Positions 1-11,727 are shown, numbered from the stretch's first letter. The stretch: DNA of 64,000 nt from Tenrec ecaudatus (GCF_050624435.1 NC_134540.1:108095739-108159738), one strand, 5' to 3'. Made by a program: numbers and translations. Notes: generated by a model from the sequence alone, not told the origin.

Positions 1-22
1 GCCCTTGGTATCAGCTCCTCCG
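1..22 (-). repeat. edge fragment of long-3'UTR L1
   Basis: The first ~20 bases match the reverse strand of the conserved stretch just upstream of the 3' end in the long-3'UTR L1 copies, for example near 19,750 and 26,170. The rest of this copy lies outside the window or was lost. Very short, so assignment is tentative. Confidence 0.4.
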
Positions 23-381
23 TTTTTAAAAAGACAACATGCGAGGAGGTCGATACATTTGGGAAGAGTTGGAGTAGAACACAGAGTTCTGTGCTCTTTG
101 CAGACGAGAGAAAAACCTTTCTGGGGATGAACAAATATACCTGCTCTGTCCCTCTTGGTACTCTATTTTTGTGCTAGGTTCTATAATTCACTACAAAGGC
201 CACATAGAACTCACAGATAATGCTCACAATTATGAGGCTTACTAAGGAAGTTAAGAGGTTCTAATTTGGGCCGGTTCTCTTTGGACGCCGCAGCCCTGCT
301 ATGCCCGGCAGCGGAGGGAGGAAGCCCTAGCTAGAGCTAGCTAATAAACTCCTTTTGCCGCTGAAAAAAAAAACAAAAAAA
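23..381 (+). repeat. possible LTR-derived or retroposed 3' end with poly(A)
   Basis: Unclassified sequence whose right end has an AATAAA signal at 343-348 followed about 15 bases later by a poly(A)-rich run (364-381). That arrangement is expected for a reverse-transcribed, polyadenylated RNA end. The GC-rich stretch before it (about 270-335) is unlike its AT-rich surroundings and resembles a retroviral LTR R/U5 end, but I cannot name a family. No open frame of note. Confidence 0.35.
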
Positions 382-569
382 GGTTATCATTTATGTACGA
401 CATATTCAGATAAAATTGTTCAGTCAGGATCATCACAATTAACCCTGTTAATAATCACTGACAGCTGAATGACATAATAGAATCAGTGTATTCCACTGTC
501 ACCATTTTAGCCAGATCCATTAGGCAAAGGAGGATCATTTGGGAGGCATCACAAAAGCTGTGGCGAAGG

Positions 570-697
570 TTGTTGTTGTGGCTCCCAGTCACAGTGACCC
601 TGTGTACAATGGAATGAAACCCTGCCTGTCCCTGCACCAGCCTCACAATTGTCCTCCTGTTTGAGCCCATTATTGCAGCCACTGTGTCAGCAGGGTC
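570..697 (-). repeat. RTE/BovB-like LINE, 3'-terminal fragment
   Basis: Reverse-strand copy of the RTE 3' end, with the short GTT-rich terminus followed by the conserved block also seen at 6,758 and 30,757. Only the last ~130 bases of the element are present, as expected for a severely 5'-truncated LINE insertion. The flanks at 382-569 and 698-909 show nothing recognisable. Confidence 0.6.
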
Positions 698-909
698 TTA
701 TTAAACCATTTACTTCATTGCAATATTCCTGAATCAGAGTAAGAACAACCCAAATATTAATAGGTAAGGTCAAAATAATCCTTCCCAGTTGTTCCTTGGG
801 AATTTGGTTGAGGCCAAGCTTAGGACAGTATTCCCAAACCTGACTCATCATCACTCTCTCCTGAGGGAATTTATATAAACCGGTGGCTCAGTAGGACAGG
901 TTTCCCCTT

Positions 910-1163
910 ATTCTTAGGAAGCCCGCTTGGCATCATTGGGTAAGCACTGGACTGCTAATCACAAGTTGGTGGCTGAAACTCACCAGTGGCTCTATAGGGG
1001 AGACAGTGACGCTGTCCACTTCTGTAAAAATGTATAGCCTCAAAATAAATGTATAGCCTCAAAATAAATGTATAGCCTCAAAATAAATGCATAGCCTCAG
1101 GAGCCCTTCATAGCCAGGGTCACTATGAGTTGGAATCTATTGATAACAGTGCATTTTGGGGGG
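910..1163 (+). repeat. afrotherian tRNA-derived SINE
   Basis: Forward SINE: a tRNA-related head (about 910-990) followed by the body that ends with the conserved 'cactatgagttggaatc' block near 1,121-1,137. The same family appears in both orientations across the window (for example 18,350, 23,258, 29,228, 43,846, 54,515). This copy is lengthened by an internal tandem repeat, annotated separately. Confidence 0.8.
1026..1101 (+). repeat. 19-bp tandem repeat, about 4 units, inside the SINE
   Basis: The motif tgtatagcct recurs at 1,031, 1,050, 1,069 and, as tgcatagcct, at 1,088. The period is exactly 19 bp. Other SINE copies here have a single unit at this position, so this is a local expansion after insertion. 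Confidence 0.92.
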
Positions 1164-1497
1164 GAGGGGGCTTTGGCAACCCAGACTTACTAAAATGATG
1201 CCTGTGTCAGAGAGCTTGGAAATATGCCTTTCTAGGTGCTGGCGAACTTGTCTTAAAGAGCAACCACACTATCTCGACTGAGATTGCTCACTAATCTGTA
1301 AGAGTTGATTGAATTCAAGAATGGGCTAAAGAAAAGGCCCAGACAAATTCCCCCTTATTATTGCAATTGTCAGAAAATAAATTCATAATGTTAACAGAGC
1401 ATGAACATTCTAGCACTCGCTGTGTCTGTTTGTTCCAGAGAGAGGAAGGGGGAGAGGGAGACAGAAGGATGAAGGTCTAACTCTAAAGCACACCAAC
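1164..1497. other. unassigned intergenic sequence
   Basis: No gene, RNA or recognisable repeat seen, apart from a G-run near 1,158-1,170 and a purine-rich patch at 1,438-1,472. It is the left flank of the solo LTR that follows. The right flank (2,001-2,164) is equally featureless. Confidence 0.5.
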
Positions 1498-1995
1498 TGC
1501 GATAGTTTATTGTGCCAGCCTGGCCGATAAACACAAGTAGGATTAACTGAAGGGCAGAGGGATAAATGACTCGGTGAGCCTCACCTTGCTTGTTCTGTGC
1601 CTCAGTTTAAAGGGGTACACTACCTGTGGGATGCCTAGCCTGTGGACTGTGTCACTGTAAGTTGAGGTCCCTTTAAGCCCACATGATTGGAATGTTCGTC
1701 TCTGGAGCTGGGGACCGACAGTTGATGACAGTTGGGGACCTGCCTTGCTGTTTGCTGCCTGGAGATATATAGCCCAGCTCTCTCTACAGTAGGGAACTGG
1801 CAACTGGCAGCTCTCAAGCCTTAAAGGACTGCTAGTGTCTCACTGCTTTATAATTTAACTGTTAATTTCTTGTATTATCTATCTGTATATAATTTAACAG
1901 TTCATTTCTTGTATTATATATCTATCTTTATAAATATATTTATATATAATTACTAGCAATCTGGTTTGTCTCTCTAGAGAACCCTGTCCAACACA
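1498..1995 (+). mobile_element. solo LTR (5-bp TSD family), copy 1
   Basis: Starts TG at 1,498 and ends CA at 1,995, flanked by an exact 5-bp duplication CCAAC (1,493-1,497 and 1,996-2,000). The body shares the family's conserved left block (tttattgtgccagcctggcc-like) and right block (tctctagagaaccctgtcc). No internal retroviral region is attached, so it is a solo LTR left by recombination or a non-coding LTR element. A 5-bp duplication fits class III (ERVL-like) integration; class is inferred. Confidence 0.87.
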
Positions 1996-2164
1996 CCAAC
2001 CTTTTGTTCCACTCAGTGATTTCATTGAAACATGCCCTTAGGCAGAAATAAACATTCTGACTCTTACATATCCAAATAAACTGAGCAGCAGAAAATGGAT
2101 GAGAGATGGGGAACAGGAAGGAAAGTCCGCCGAAGGCCTTCCTCTTTCTCAATGCTCCCCCACT

Positions 2165-2356
2165 TTACTATTGTTCAATATCTTGCTTCCTAAAGTAGAG
2201 GGGCAGTAAAACAGAGCAAGACCTTAGACAATGTGGATTGATACAGTGACCTCAAAAATAATAACAATTGTGAAGATGGTTCAAGCAGTGTTTTGTTCCG
2301 TTGCACAGAGGGGCCCTATGAATTGGCACCAACGGAATGGTATCTAACAGCACCAG
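2165..2356 (+). repeat. RTE 3'-end fragment
   Basis: Forward copy of the 3' coding end and tail of the RTE/BovB-like LINE (compare 46,555-46,860). It shows the conserved block 'ggattgatacagtgac' and a degenerate ACAGCACC-type terminus at about 2,345-2,356. It abuts a reverse-strand RTE fragment, so either two insertions or an inversion event placed them tail to tail. Confidence 0.65.
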
Positions 2357-3525
2357 CTAGTTTACCCAGCAGGATGTCATTTCACAGGAGCTGCTCTCTC
2401 CTGATAATATGGCCTAGTGCACGAGATGAAGTCTCACCAGCCTTGCTTCTAATGAATAAGCTAGCTATATATACTTCTTTCAAGACATTTGTTTGCTCTT
2501 TGGCAGTCAATGATGCTTTCGAAATTCACCAGTACTATAATTTAAATACATCAATTCTTAAGTCTTCTTCATTTAATGTCAAACTTTTATGTACATAAGA
2601 GGTGCTTGAACATACCATGGCTTGGCTCAGGCACACAATAGTCCTCAGAGTCATATTCTTGTTTTTCAACACGTTAAAGATGTCTCTTACAGTAAATTTA
2701 CCCAATACAGTGCATCATTTGATCACTTGATCACTGTTTCTAGGAGCTTTGATTGGGATATAAGTAAGACACAATCCTTGACAACTTCAATCTTTTCTCT
2801 ATTTACCATGATGTTACCTATTGGTCCAGTTTTAAGGATTTAGGTTGTCTTTTCATTTTGCTGTCTCTCCATGCTGAAGGCTGCCATCCTGATCTTCATC
2901 TGCAATGCGAAAAACCCTACTCACTGCCAGCAAGCAATGTTGTGTCAGTTGCATAATGTTGGTGTTAATAAACCTTTCTTCAAACTTGATGCTGAGATCA
3001 TCTTTATATAATCCAGCGTCTCTGCTGATTTGCTCAGTTTACCTCATGCATATATATGGTGAATGGATACAACCCTGAAGAGCACTGTTCTTAATTCTAA
3101 TGCATGTGGTATCCCCTGTTATTTGCACAACTACATTTGACCCATGTACAAGTGCTTAATGAGAAAAATTAAGTATTCTGGACTTCCCATTCTCCTCAAG
3201 ATTACCTATAGTGTGTTATAATCCACACAGTTGAATGAAATGAAGTAAACATCTTTCTGGTATTCTCTACCTTCAGCCAGGATCCATCTGACATCAGCAA
3301 TGATTTCCCTTGTTCCAGATCCTATTCTAAGTCCAGCAGCCTCTGGAAGCTCTCTGTTAATGTACTGCTGCAACTGTTGTTGAATGATCTTCAACAAAAT
3401 TTTACTTGGATGTGATATCAATGGTATGATTCTATAATTTGAGCTTTCTGTTAGGAATGGGTACAAATATGCATCTCTTCTAGCCAGTTGGCCAGCTAAC
3501 AGACATGTCACCTCCCCAACCACTC
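2357..3525 (-). repeat. RTE/BovB-like LINE, reverse transcriptase region to 3' part
   Basis: A long reverse-strand RTE copy. Reading leftward from 3,525 it carries reverse-transcriptase fingers and palm and then the C-terminal region. The catalytic YADD box, expected near 2,940-2,965, reads approximately YATD, and the frame is broken by several stops and indels. Not functional. Parallel copies lie at 10,691, 30,757, 40,098 and 47,095. Confidence 0.85.
3206..3523 (-). pseudogene. RTE reverse transcriptase fragment (105 codons open)
   Basis: The longest intact coding stretch of the RTE copy. It resembles the N-terminal half of a BovB/RTE reverse transcriptase. Visible landmarks are an NYR-xI-xLISHxSKxLLKIIQ-like segment (about residues 28-48), a LQQYINRELPEAAGLRxGxGTR-like segment (about 50-72), and a motif-A region ending FNCVDYN, where the catalytic aspartate context is degraded. 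The frame is lost beyond both ends. A dead retrotransposon fragment, not a host gene. Confidence 0.8.
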
Positions 3526-3714
3526 ACCTCCATTTGAATTTTCATTAAGGTTCAGGAAGCACCCATGTGGCAGTTGTCTATTGACTTACAGTGACAACAG
3601 AACCATGTTAAATGGTAGGATGGTAGGAGCTGATTTGTCTTCTCCCTTTCTCATCAACCTGAAGTATTGACCCTACTTTGGACTCTGTCAAAGTGGTTTG
3701 TAAATGTACAAATA

Positions 3715-5183
3715 CAAGGTGGTACACCCCCAAATCTGAACTTTAATTTTCAATGATATGGACTTAATTTTTTTAACCAAACAAGTTTATCACCTTCAAA
3801 GTACCCACCCTAAGTACACTTGAGAATTTGTCAAATCTATTATTCCATTCTTGGAAACATTTTTCAAACTCATTTGTTTGGATGACTGACAGCTCCTCTG
3901 AGGTAGTTAGTTTATTGTGCCAACCTGGTCAATAAACACATGTGGGGTTAATTGAAGGGCAGAGAGATAAATGGCTTGGTGAGCCTCGCCTTTCCTGTCT
4001 CTTGCTCTTGGATCATTGGACCAGTGTGCGCTGCCTTGCTTGTTCTCTGCCTCAATTTGCAAGCTACACTACCTGTGGGACACCTCACCTGTGGACTGTG
4101 TCACTGTAATTTGAGGTTCCTTCAAGACCTTCTTCACCACACAATTGGAATTTACATCTCTTGAGCTGGGGACTGTTGGACCCTGTCACTGGCTGACTGT
4201 TGGTGACCTGCCTTACTATTTGCTGACTGTGCCCGGAAAAACTGAATTGCTCTACAGAGAACTACCTGGCAGCCCTCAAGACTTTAGAGACTGCCAGGGT
4301 CTCACAACTGTCTCATGGAAGTGAGTTGCACTGAGTCATTTGTACTGCTTTATAATTTAATTAACTAGTTCTTATGGTATTTATCTATCTGTATAAATAT
4401 ATATACAATTTTTATCATTCTGGATTTGTTTCTCTAGAGAACCCTGTCTAACACATCCTGCCTCATTTTTTTCTTCACATTTCTACCTTGTCAAATATCT
4501 GTCCTTTAATGTCCCTCTCCATTCACAGAAACAAAAAAGTCACCCTGAGTGATGTCAGATGAGTCAGGTGCATGGCACAAGGAGGCATGCTATTTTTTGC
4601 CCAAAAGTGGTGCACCAAAACGGCTGCATGAGCAGGTGCACTGTCATGGTGGCAAAACCAGTCCCACATCTGCCATAAAATTGGGCCTTTTCTGTCACAC
4701 ATTGTTTTTCAATCTTTTCAGAACCTCTAAATAGAAAGCTTGATTAATAGTCTGACCTGGTGGAATGAACTCCACCATGAGTCGGCAATTTTGTCCTTTC
4801 AGGAAGTTGACGGACATCAAGAACAAGGTTTGTTATCAATCAACATTTCACCTCTTCTGAAATGAGAAAAACATTTGTATCATTTTTTTCATAGCACTGT
4901 CATTGCAAGTTGTGTTCAACATCACAACAATTTCTGAGGCATTTTTCCTAGCAGGAAACAAAATTTCACAGTTGCAAGCTGTTGGCCATCACAGAAAAAA
5001 CGAGGTTCAAGAGAAACTGTTTTTACACACACAAAAAAAATTCACTGTGACCAGAGAGAACCAGCAACATCACTGGGTGCACTAATTCAGAGTGAGTTGT
5101 TCAATACTCATCCAGTGGGAAAAATGAGTACTACAAAACTGCGTTCTGCCCAGAGAATTACAGTTTTGGGGGGTACCCCCTCA
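3715..5183 (-). mobile_element. internally deleted mariner (Tc1/mariner), interrupted by a solo LTR
   Basis: Ends are inverted repeats rich in GGGGGTACCCCC-like sequence, flanked by TA at 3,713-3,714 and 5,184-5,185. Removing the LTR at 3,899-4,455 and its duplicated 5 bp leaves about 907 bp, shorter than an intact mariner (~1.3 kb), so the transposase is internally deleted. Remnants of the transposase N-terminal and C-terminal parts are readable on the minus strand with stops. Sister copies of similar size lie at 16,708-18,010 and 23,529-24,426. Confidence 0.87.
3899..4455 (+). mobile_element. solo LTR (5-bp TSD family), copy 2, inside mariner
   Basis: Begins TGAGGTAGTTAG and ends CTAACACA. 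The flanking 5 bp are TCCTC (3,894-3,898) and TCCTG (4,456-4,460), a 4/5 match. The interrupted mariner sequence resumes exactly where expected from the uninterrupted sister copy near 23,700. Length 557 bp, so the LTR inserted after this mariner had stopped moving. Confidence 0.9.
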
Positions 5184-5319
5184 TAGGGAGGTGATATATG
5201 GAACATGACCATTAGTCAGGCAAACAGTCTCATTGCTTGGCAGAATGAATTAGAAGATTATGTGACCCGAGAGTAGATGCCCCCCTATATTTTAGCATTT
5301 ATCCTTATAGCTTTTGTCT

Positions 5320-6757
5320 CACACATTACTTTTATGATTGCTTGTCCATCCCTGGCATTGAGTGTTTTGTGGTTTCATCACTGTTTTTCAGGTATACATA
5401 TATTCCATTGTAGGTATGTATTGGAGTTGCTTTATCCAGTTTTCTATTAATGGGTGTTTAGGCTGCTCCCATCTTCGTATTGTGAACAGGACTGTGAGAG
5501 TTTAATTTTTCCTTTGCCCAATTGTATTCCCTTGATTTATTTTGCCATCTACTGATTCTCTTAAGACTTCTAGTATGACTTGGTGTATGAGTGGTGATTC
5601 TTGGGAAATGTTTTCTGTATCTCCCCCATTGAATATGATGAGTGTTGGTCATTGGTTTTTTTGATATATGACCTTTATTAGGTTGAGTATTTCCCATCTA
5701 TTCTTATTCTACTATGTATTTTCGATCAGATGGGAATTGGATATTGTCAAATGTTTTCCTCCATCTATTGATATGATCATGTGATTGTTATTCTTGTTTA
5801 TGTGGTGAATTACATTGATTTTTTTCTAAAGTTGAACTATCCTTGTATTTCTTATATGCATGTCATTTGATCGTAGTAGATTATTTTTGATATGTTGTTG
5901 GATTCTGTTGGCCAGAATTTTGTTGAGAAATTTTCATCTATGTTCATGGAGGATATTGGTCTGTGGTTTTCTGTATTTGTGGGTTACTTATCTGGTTTTT
6001 TTTTTCTGGATTATACTTGCTTCATAAAATGAGTTTGGGAATTTGCTGTCCTTTTTTGTATTCTGAACTAGTCTAGTTGGAATTAGTGACACCTCTTCAC
6101 AGAATACTGGTAGAATTCCCCTCTGAATCCTGGAATTTTCTTGATGATTTTATCTTTTTCTTCTTTTTTTAGGTCTGTTGAAGTACATTAAAGTATGTCT
6201 GTTTGTACTACTGTGGGAAGATAGTGGATTTCTAGTTGCCTATTTCTTGTGGGTAATCAACTTGTTAGAGTAGTTTTTCATGGTAGTGTATTATTGTTCT
6301 TTTTATTTCATTTGGATCTGTTGTGATATTGCCTTTTCATTTCTAATTCTAGATAATGAGATCTTCTCTTGTTTTTCCTTTGTTAAGTTTGCCATTTTTA
6401 ATGCTCCTGAAATCATTTTTTAAAGTTCCTAAAGAACAAACTTCTTGTCTAATTGATTTTCCATTTTATGTTGTCCAATTAAGTTATCTCTGCTCTAATC
6501 ATGATTTGTTTCCCCCTATTATTGGAAGGTTTGTATTTTTGTTCTTGTTTTAGTTGTTGGAAGTGTTGTTTTAAGGTCTTGGTTTTGGATTTCTCTACGG
6601 TTTTTTTTTTTTCAGGTATGCATTGAGTGCTATAAATTTCCCTCTCGTAACTGCTTTTCTTTGATTGCCATTGACTTGGTAAATTTTTCTGCTTCCTTTG
6701 ATTTGTAATCAATTTTGGTTTGGGGGTTTAAAGTGTGTTTCTTGTTGACAGCATATA
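5320..6757 (-). repeat. old LINE-1, ORF2 and 3' region
   Basis: Reverse-strand L1. From left to right on the plus strand it shows the L1 3' segment ('attaatgggtgtttaggctg', about 5,445), the ORF2 reverse-transcriptase region (about 5,700-6,150) and more upstream ORF2 sequence to 6,757. All frames are broken. An RTE 3' fragment interrupts it at 6,758-7,113, and L1-like sequence resumes beyond. Divergence is high, so this is an old insertion. Confidence 0.75.
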
Positions 6758-7113
6758 TTGCTGTTGTTGTTAAGTACCATCAAGTTGGCTCTGACCCATA
6801 GCAACCCTGTGCACAAAAGAACAAAAGACTGCCCAGTCCTTCACCATCCTCACAATTGTTCCTATGCTGGAACCTAGTCTGTAACTACAAGGTCAATCCA
6901 CATTGTGAAGGGCTTTCCTTCCCCCCACCCCCACCCCCTACTACCCTTCAACTTTACCAAGCATGATGTCTTTCTTCAGGGACTGGTCTCTCCTGACAGC
7001 ACATCCAAAGTGTGTAAGAAGAAGTCGTGCCACCCTTGACTCTCAGGAGCACTCTGACCATACTCCTTCCAAGACAGACTTTTTTGTCTTTTTGGTAGTC
7101 CATGGTAGTTTCG
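6758..7113 (-). repeat. RTE 3'-end fragment inserted in L1
   Basis: Reverse-strand RTE terminus starting at the GTTGTTGTT run and reading into the conserved C-terminal coding blocks 'gcatgatgtctttcttcag' (6,962) and 'tccaagacagac' (about 7,068). It is 5'-truncated. L1-like sequence on both sides shows it inserted into the older L1. Confidence 0.85.
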
Positions 7114-7610
7114 TTATTTTTATTGGTGTAAGATTCTTGGTTTCAAGTTTTTTTCGTTTAGAATTTTATATATTTTTTCATTGTTCAGAAGTTCGAGTTT
7201 ATCTTTATTTATTTTCATTTTTAGGTAAGTATTCTTTTTTTCTAGATGAACTCGTGAGTCCCATCTTTCCCTTGGATTTGAGAGTTTAACAATGATATGT
7301 TGTGATGTTTTTCTTTTGGAATATATCCTGTTTGGAGTTCACTCAGCTTCTTTAATAGTTGTTTACTCCTCCTTTGTGATGTTGGGGAAATTTTCTTTCC
7401 AAGACTCCTCATACTATTTTCTCTGTAGATTTTTAAAATTTCTTCTCATTTCAGATCCTAGTGAGATGTAGATAGTTTCTCCTGATGGTGCTCCACATCA
7501 CTCTTAGGTTTTCTTTGGATTCTGTTGCTTTTTTAGTTGCTATTTTCTCTATCTTAGTGTAGTCAGCTCATTACTGTCTTCAAGCTCACTGATTTAATGT
7601 TTAACCTCCT
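7114..7610 (-). repeat. old LINE-1, continuation
   Basis: T-rich on the plus strand. It resembles older L1 sequence on the reverse strand (the 'tttttcttttggaatatatcctg' neighbourhood at about 7,305-7,330) and probably continues the element cut at 6,757. No open frame of meaning. Confidence 0.55.
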
Positions 7611-8199
7611 TCAGGAACTTCAGTGGATATATCCTTGATGGAGATCACTATTTGGGGGTCACATAGTCATGGGTCATGCCCTGATGCCTTGCTTGAAAGA
7701 ACCTCACTTAATCTTGTAATTTTTTATAATGCAATGTACATGTCCAATCATAGTCCTATTCCTACATCTGCAGTCTCACCTCCAACTGTGATAAAATGAT
7801 CTGGTTCCAATCTTGACTTGAACTGGTTTCCATTGTTCTCCAATCCTATTTAACTAAGTGACGGTGACCATCACTCCTTGGGTGCTATTATGAGCCCATG
7901 CTAATTGTCCTTCTCATCTGGATGGTGTGTCTTTTCCTGGCTATGTCCTCTTTAAAGCATAGTAAATGCTCTCAGGTTATATTGGGGATCTCTTTTGTAC
8001 CCTAAAACAATCAGAAGGTAACTTTTTTATTATAAATGCAGTCTCTTCTCTAATTTGTAAAGCAGATGAACTTTGAGGGTCTTAGAGGAAAAAGGATTTG
8101 GGTTTACAGAGTTTGAAACAGAGTGAAGGGAATTCCTTCATGTAATTTTCTTGTTCTCAAAATGATAATAGGGCATGCCATTGTAATTTTTATTTAAAA
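7611..8199. other. unassigned sequence
   Basis: No gene or repeat recognised. Composition is ordinary for AT-rich mammalian intergenic DNA. There is no CpG cluster and no open frame of interest. Confidence 0.45.
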
Positions 8200-8985
8200 G
8201 TACATACTATATTTGTTTTTCAAAATATGTGACTAGGCATCACTAACAATCAAGCTTTAAAAACATTGTAACTGTCATACATTGCTAGTGGGAAAGTAAA
8301 ATGTTGTAATGATTGTGAAAAACACTTTGATAATTTCTCAAAAATTTAAGCATGGAAATACCATATTAAAAACCAAAACTAATCCACTGGAACTGAGTAG
8401 ATTTCAACATATACCAAATGACCCAGCTATTTCATTGCTGGGACTATAGCCAGACTTGAAAGCAGAGACTCAAACAGATATGTGTTCACCAAGATGCATT
8501 GCAGCATGATTTATAATGATCAAAGGTGGGAGAAATCTAAGTCTGTGTTATCATATAAATAGATATTTCATTGTAGATATAGCATATTTTGTAATTTTCT
8601 TTTCATGATTAATAATATTTCATTGTAGTTATGTAGCACATATTGTATATTATTCAATCATAAAGAGAGCATTTCTGAGTCATGCTACAATGTAAAGGAA
8701 AACTTGAATGCATTATGCTGAGTGAAATAAATCAGGAATAAAAATTATAATACTGTATGCTGCCAATTATGGAAAATATCTAGAATAGGCAAATTCATAG
8801 AGACAGAGAGTAGAGGGCTAGAGGAACCAAATAGTGAGAGATTTGCTGAAAAGGTACTGAGATTCTGTCTGAGGAAATGTAAAAGTTTGAAAATGATAGT
8901 GAAAGTAGTCAATATTACTGTACATGTAAAAGGATTAAATGGAAAAAAATTTATTATATATTTTAATCATTAATCATAATAGAAA
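8200..8985 (+). repeat. LINE-1 3' end (L1M-like)
   Basis: Forward L1 3' region. Typical landmarks are 'cattgctagtgggaaagtaaaatg' split across 8,281-8,305, 'atgacccagctatttcattg' (8,418) and 'gctgagtgaaataaatcagg' (about 8,717). These are the end of ORF2 and the 3' tail sequence shared by many mammalian L1 families. Heavily mutated and without an intact frame. Confidence 0.75.
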
Positions 8986-10582
8986 AATACTGCCTTTCTC
9001 TACCATGGTATGGTATGTAATAATAAGATTCTGGCTTATCAACTTGAATTGTGCTCATAACTGCCATTCATATAAGTGACATTAGCAGAAGGATAATGTG
9101 GAGTACATTTCTCAATGCACTCGCTTACTTCTCTATCATTGAGTGTTCATGACTTGTTAATCTGTTGACTCTGGCAATACCAAAAAATAAAACAATACCA
9201 TAACTATTATTTCTGAATGCAGTAATGATTAAATTTGCCCCCAAAAGCAGCTCTGAGTAGAACATATCCGGAAGTGTATATCATTTGATCTCACAGTAGC
9301 CAAGTGCAAAATTGCTCAAATTCAGGAAACAAAAATAAACAAACCAAAAACCAAAACCAAACCAAACAAACAAACAAAAAAATCAAAATGGGATCAATTA
9401 TCTTTCTCATTAGCATTACTTCTAATTTTTTAAATCCAAATTTTTCTTAGTGCCCTCTTCTATAATCGTTCTATTATTAGGAACATAAGAATTGTCCCTT
9501 TGCTGATCTCTTAGAACTATAGTAATTCCACCCACCCCAATTTTGGATTGCCTTCGCCATTGAATACCAAAACTTAGAGCAGCGATATCAAATTATGAAC
9601 ATGGAAAGTGTCTGTGCACCCATACAATGGAATAAACTGAGATAGCTCTTCTTTAACTTAAAGTGAAGCTTCTCTGATTGAAGGCAGGACTTAGGACTTG
9701 CCCTGTTCAACTGCTCCTTTTCACTTCTTCTTTCTTCTATCATCCTTTTCCTCGCTTCTTGCCCCACACAGGCTCTGCCAATCCAGATTTTCAAGCTCCA
9801 AGCTGCAGGCACCCTCCTTTTCTCTTCTATCTTGAAGAGGCTCTCTGGATAATGAGAGCATTCTCCTTTCCTTTTATTTCTAGACACACTGCTTTGTAGC
9901 AAATCAGTCACATCACTCTCACCCCCATTTCCAGATTATCCCCATTGAGGAACTGGAATTCTTTAGGTGGGCCCAGGGGTATAGGTATGAAAGGATAGAA
10001 AAATTGGAATAACAGCAGATTTTTCATTTGTAAATACATTGTTTAGTTGCCATAGTATGTTCTTTTCTGATAAAGAGTAAAAGAAAGCTGTTCAGTGGAT
10101 ATGTTTGGTATATTTTAAATAATGTTAGTGTTAATAATTTGTGGTCATTGTAAACATAAATATAAATAAATTTAGGTTATTTCATCAGGTTGAACATTTT
10201 AAACATTTGCAAATATCTGTTTAGTTGGGGACATACCTAATAATATTCTCATGACCAGTGATTGCTAATTTTAAAATTCTGTGATTTTCAGAAATTCTTA
10301 AAAGACCATTGACAACAGAAATACTTTTAAAAATAATTTGTTAAGCAAGGTCAGAATTGTATTAGGAATTTATTACAAAAGACTGAAAAGACTAAAATAT
10401 TACTATGGGTTTTATGTATGTTTTAAGATTTGATTCTTTGGAATCTAAGAAATAATTGTTCTCCTTTTTCCTAAGCTATCTAACTAATGGGTTTATTGGT
10501 TTTACCTGTAGTTTTGGACTGACTCTTCTTTTGCTATTGAATATAGAAGGATATAAGGTTGAGAGAAGAAATGAAACCTTAA
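8986..10582. other. unassigned AT-rich sequence, 1.6 kb
   Basis: No convincing repeat or gene. It contains a CAAA/AAAC-rich run at about 9,325-9,380 (possibly an old A-rich tail) and a pyrimidine-rich tract ending CAG at 9,715-9,770 that resembles a splice acceptor by chance. A 107-codon frame on the minus strand (9,588-9,911) and a 73-codon frame opposite it are not recognisable proteins. Confidence 0.5.
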
Positions 10583-10690
10583 AAAACGTCCAAACTCATG
10601 GCCATTGAGTCAATTATGACTCCTAATTACCTTCTAAGGCAGAGGAGAACTGCCCCCTTTGGGTTTCTGAGCCAGTAAAATCTTTATGTG
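10583..10690 (-). repeat. afrotherian SINE, 3' half
   Basis: Reverse-strand SINE body with the landmark 'ggccattgagtcaattatga' (about 10,601) and 'gaactgcccc' (about 10,648). The tRNA-derived head is missing. It directly adjoins the RTE that follows. Confidence 0.65.
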
Positions 10691-11727
10691 GATCATAACA
10701 AACTATGAACAACCTTGAGAAGAATGGGGATTCCAGAACACTACATTGTGCTCATGCAGAACTTGGACATGGATCAAAAGGCAGTTATGTGAAGAGCACA
10801 AGGGACTACTGCATGGTCTAAATCAGGAAAGGCGTGCATCAGGGTTGTATCTTCTCACCATATTTAATCTACTTATATGCTGAGGAATTAATCAAAGAAG
10901 CTGCATTATACAAAACAGGATTTGGTATCAGGATCGAAGGAAGGCTTATTAACAAATTAACCTGTGATACGCAGATGACACGATCTTGCTTGCTGAAATG
11001 AGAAAGACTTGAAACACTTGCTGATGGTCAAGGATTGCAACCCTCAGAATGGACTGTAACCCAAAGTAAAGACCACAAAAATCGTCATAACTGGACCAAT
11101 AGATAAGATCATGAAAAACAGAGAACAGATTTAAGTTATCAAGTATTCCGTCTCACTTGGACCCACAATCAATGCTCCTCGAAGCAATAGTCACGAGATC
11201 AAAGGATGCATTACATTGGGTGACTCTGCTGCTCCAGACCTCTGAAAGTGCTGAAAAGCAAGGGTATCACTTTGAGGACTCAGGTAAGCCTAACAAAGCC
11301 ATGGTATTTTCAATAGCCTCCATGTGGAAGCTGAAATTAACCGATGAAGACTGGAGATGAATCATTGCATTTGAATTATGGTGTTGGTGAAGAATATTGA
11401 TGGTACCATGGACTAACAAACAATCAATAAATCTGTCTTGAAAGATGTATAGACAGAATGCCTCTTAGAGGCAAGCATATGGAGACTTGGCCACATGGAC
11501 TTCGGACATGTTGTCAGGAGAGACCAGTCCCTAGGGAAGGGCATCATATTTGGTAACGTGAAAAAGAGGAAGTCCCTTAACAAGTTGCATTGACACACTG
11601 TCTACAAGTATGGATTCAAACATAAGAACAATTGTGAAAATAGCTTAGGACTAGGCGGTGATTGCTTCCTTTGTGATGGGCTTGTGCTGAGTTGGAACTG
11701 ACTGGGCGGGACCTACCCAAAACATCT
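10691..11727 (+). repeat. RTE/BovB-like LINE, reverse transcriptase palm to 3' end
   Basis: Forward RTE copy. The catalytic YADD box with TIL downstream is encoded at 10,968-10,988, intact at codon level although the surrounding frame is shifted. The C-terminal coding region follows, including 'gcatttgaattatggtgttg' (about 11,369) and 'atgttgtcaggagagaccag' (about 11,508), and then the degenerate 3' end at about 11,727. Multiple stops: a dead copy. Confidence 0.85.

Noticed and set aside
1026..1101. Regular 19-bp repeats resembling a CRISPR array
   Set aside because: Repeats are contiguous with no spacers, inside a SINE, in mammalian DNA. A simple tandem expansion.
9715..9770. Pyrimidine tract ending CAG resembling a splice acceptor
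   Set aside because: No downstream exon with a donor and coding content. Such tracts are common in AT/CT-rich intergenic DNA.
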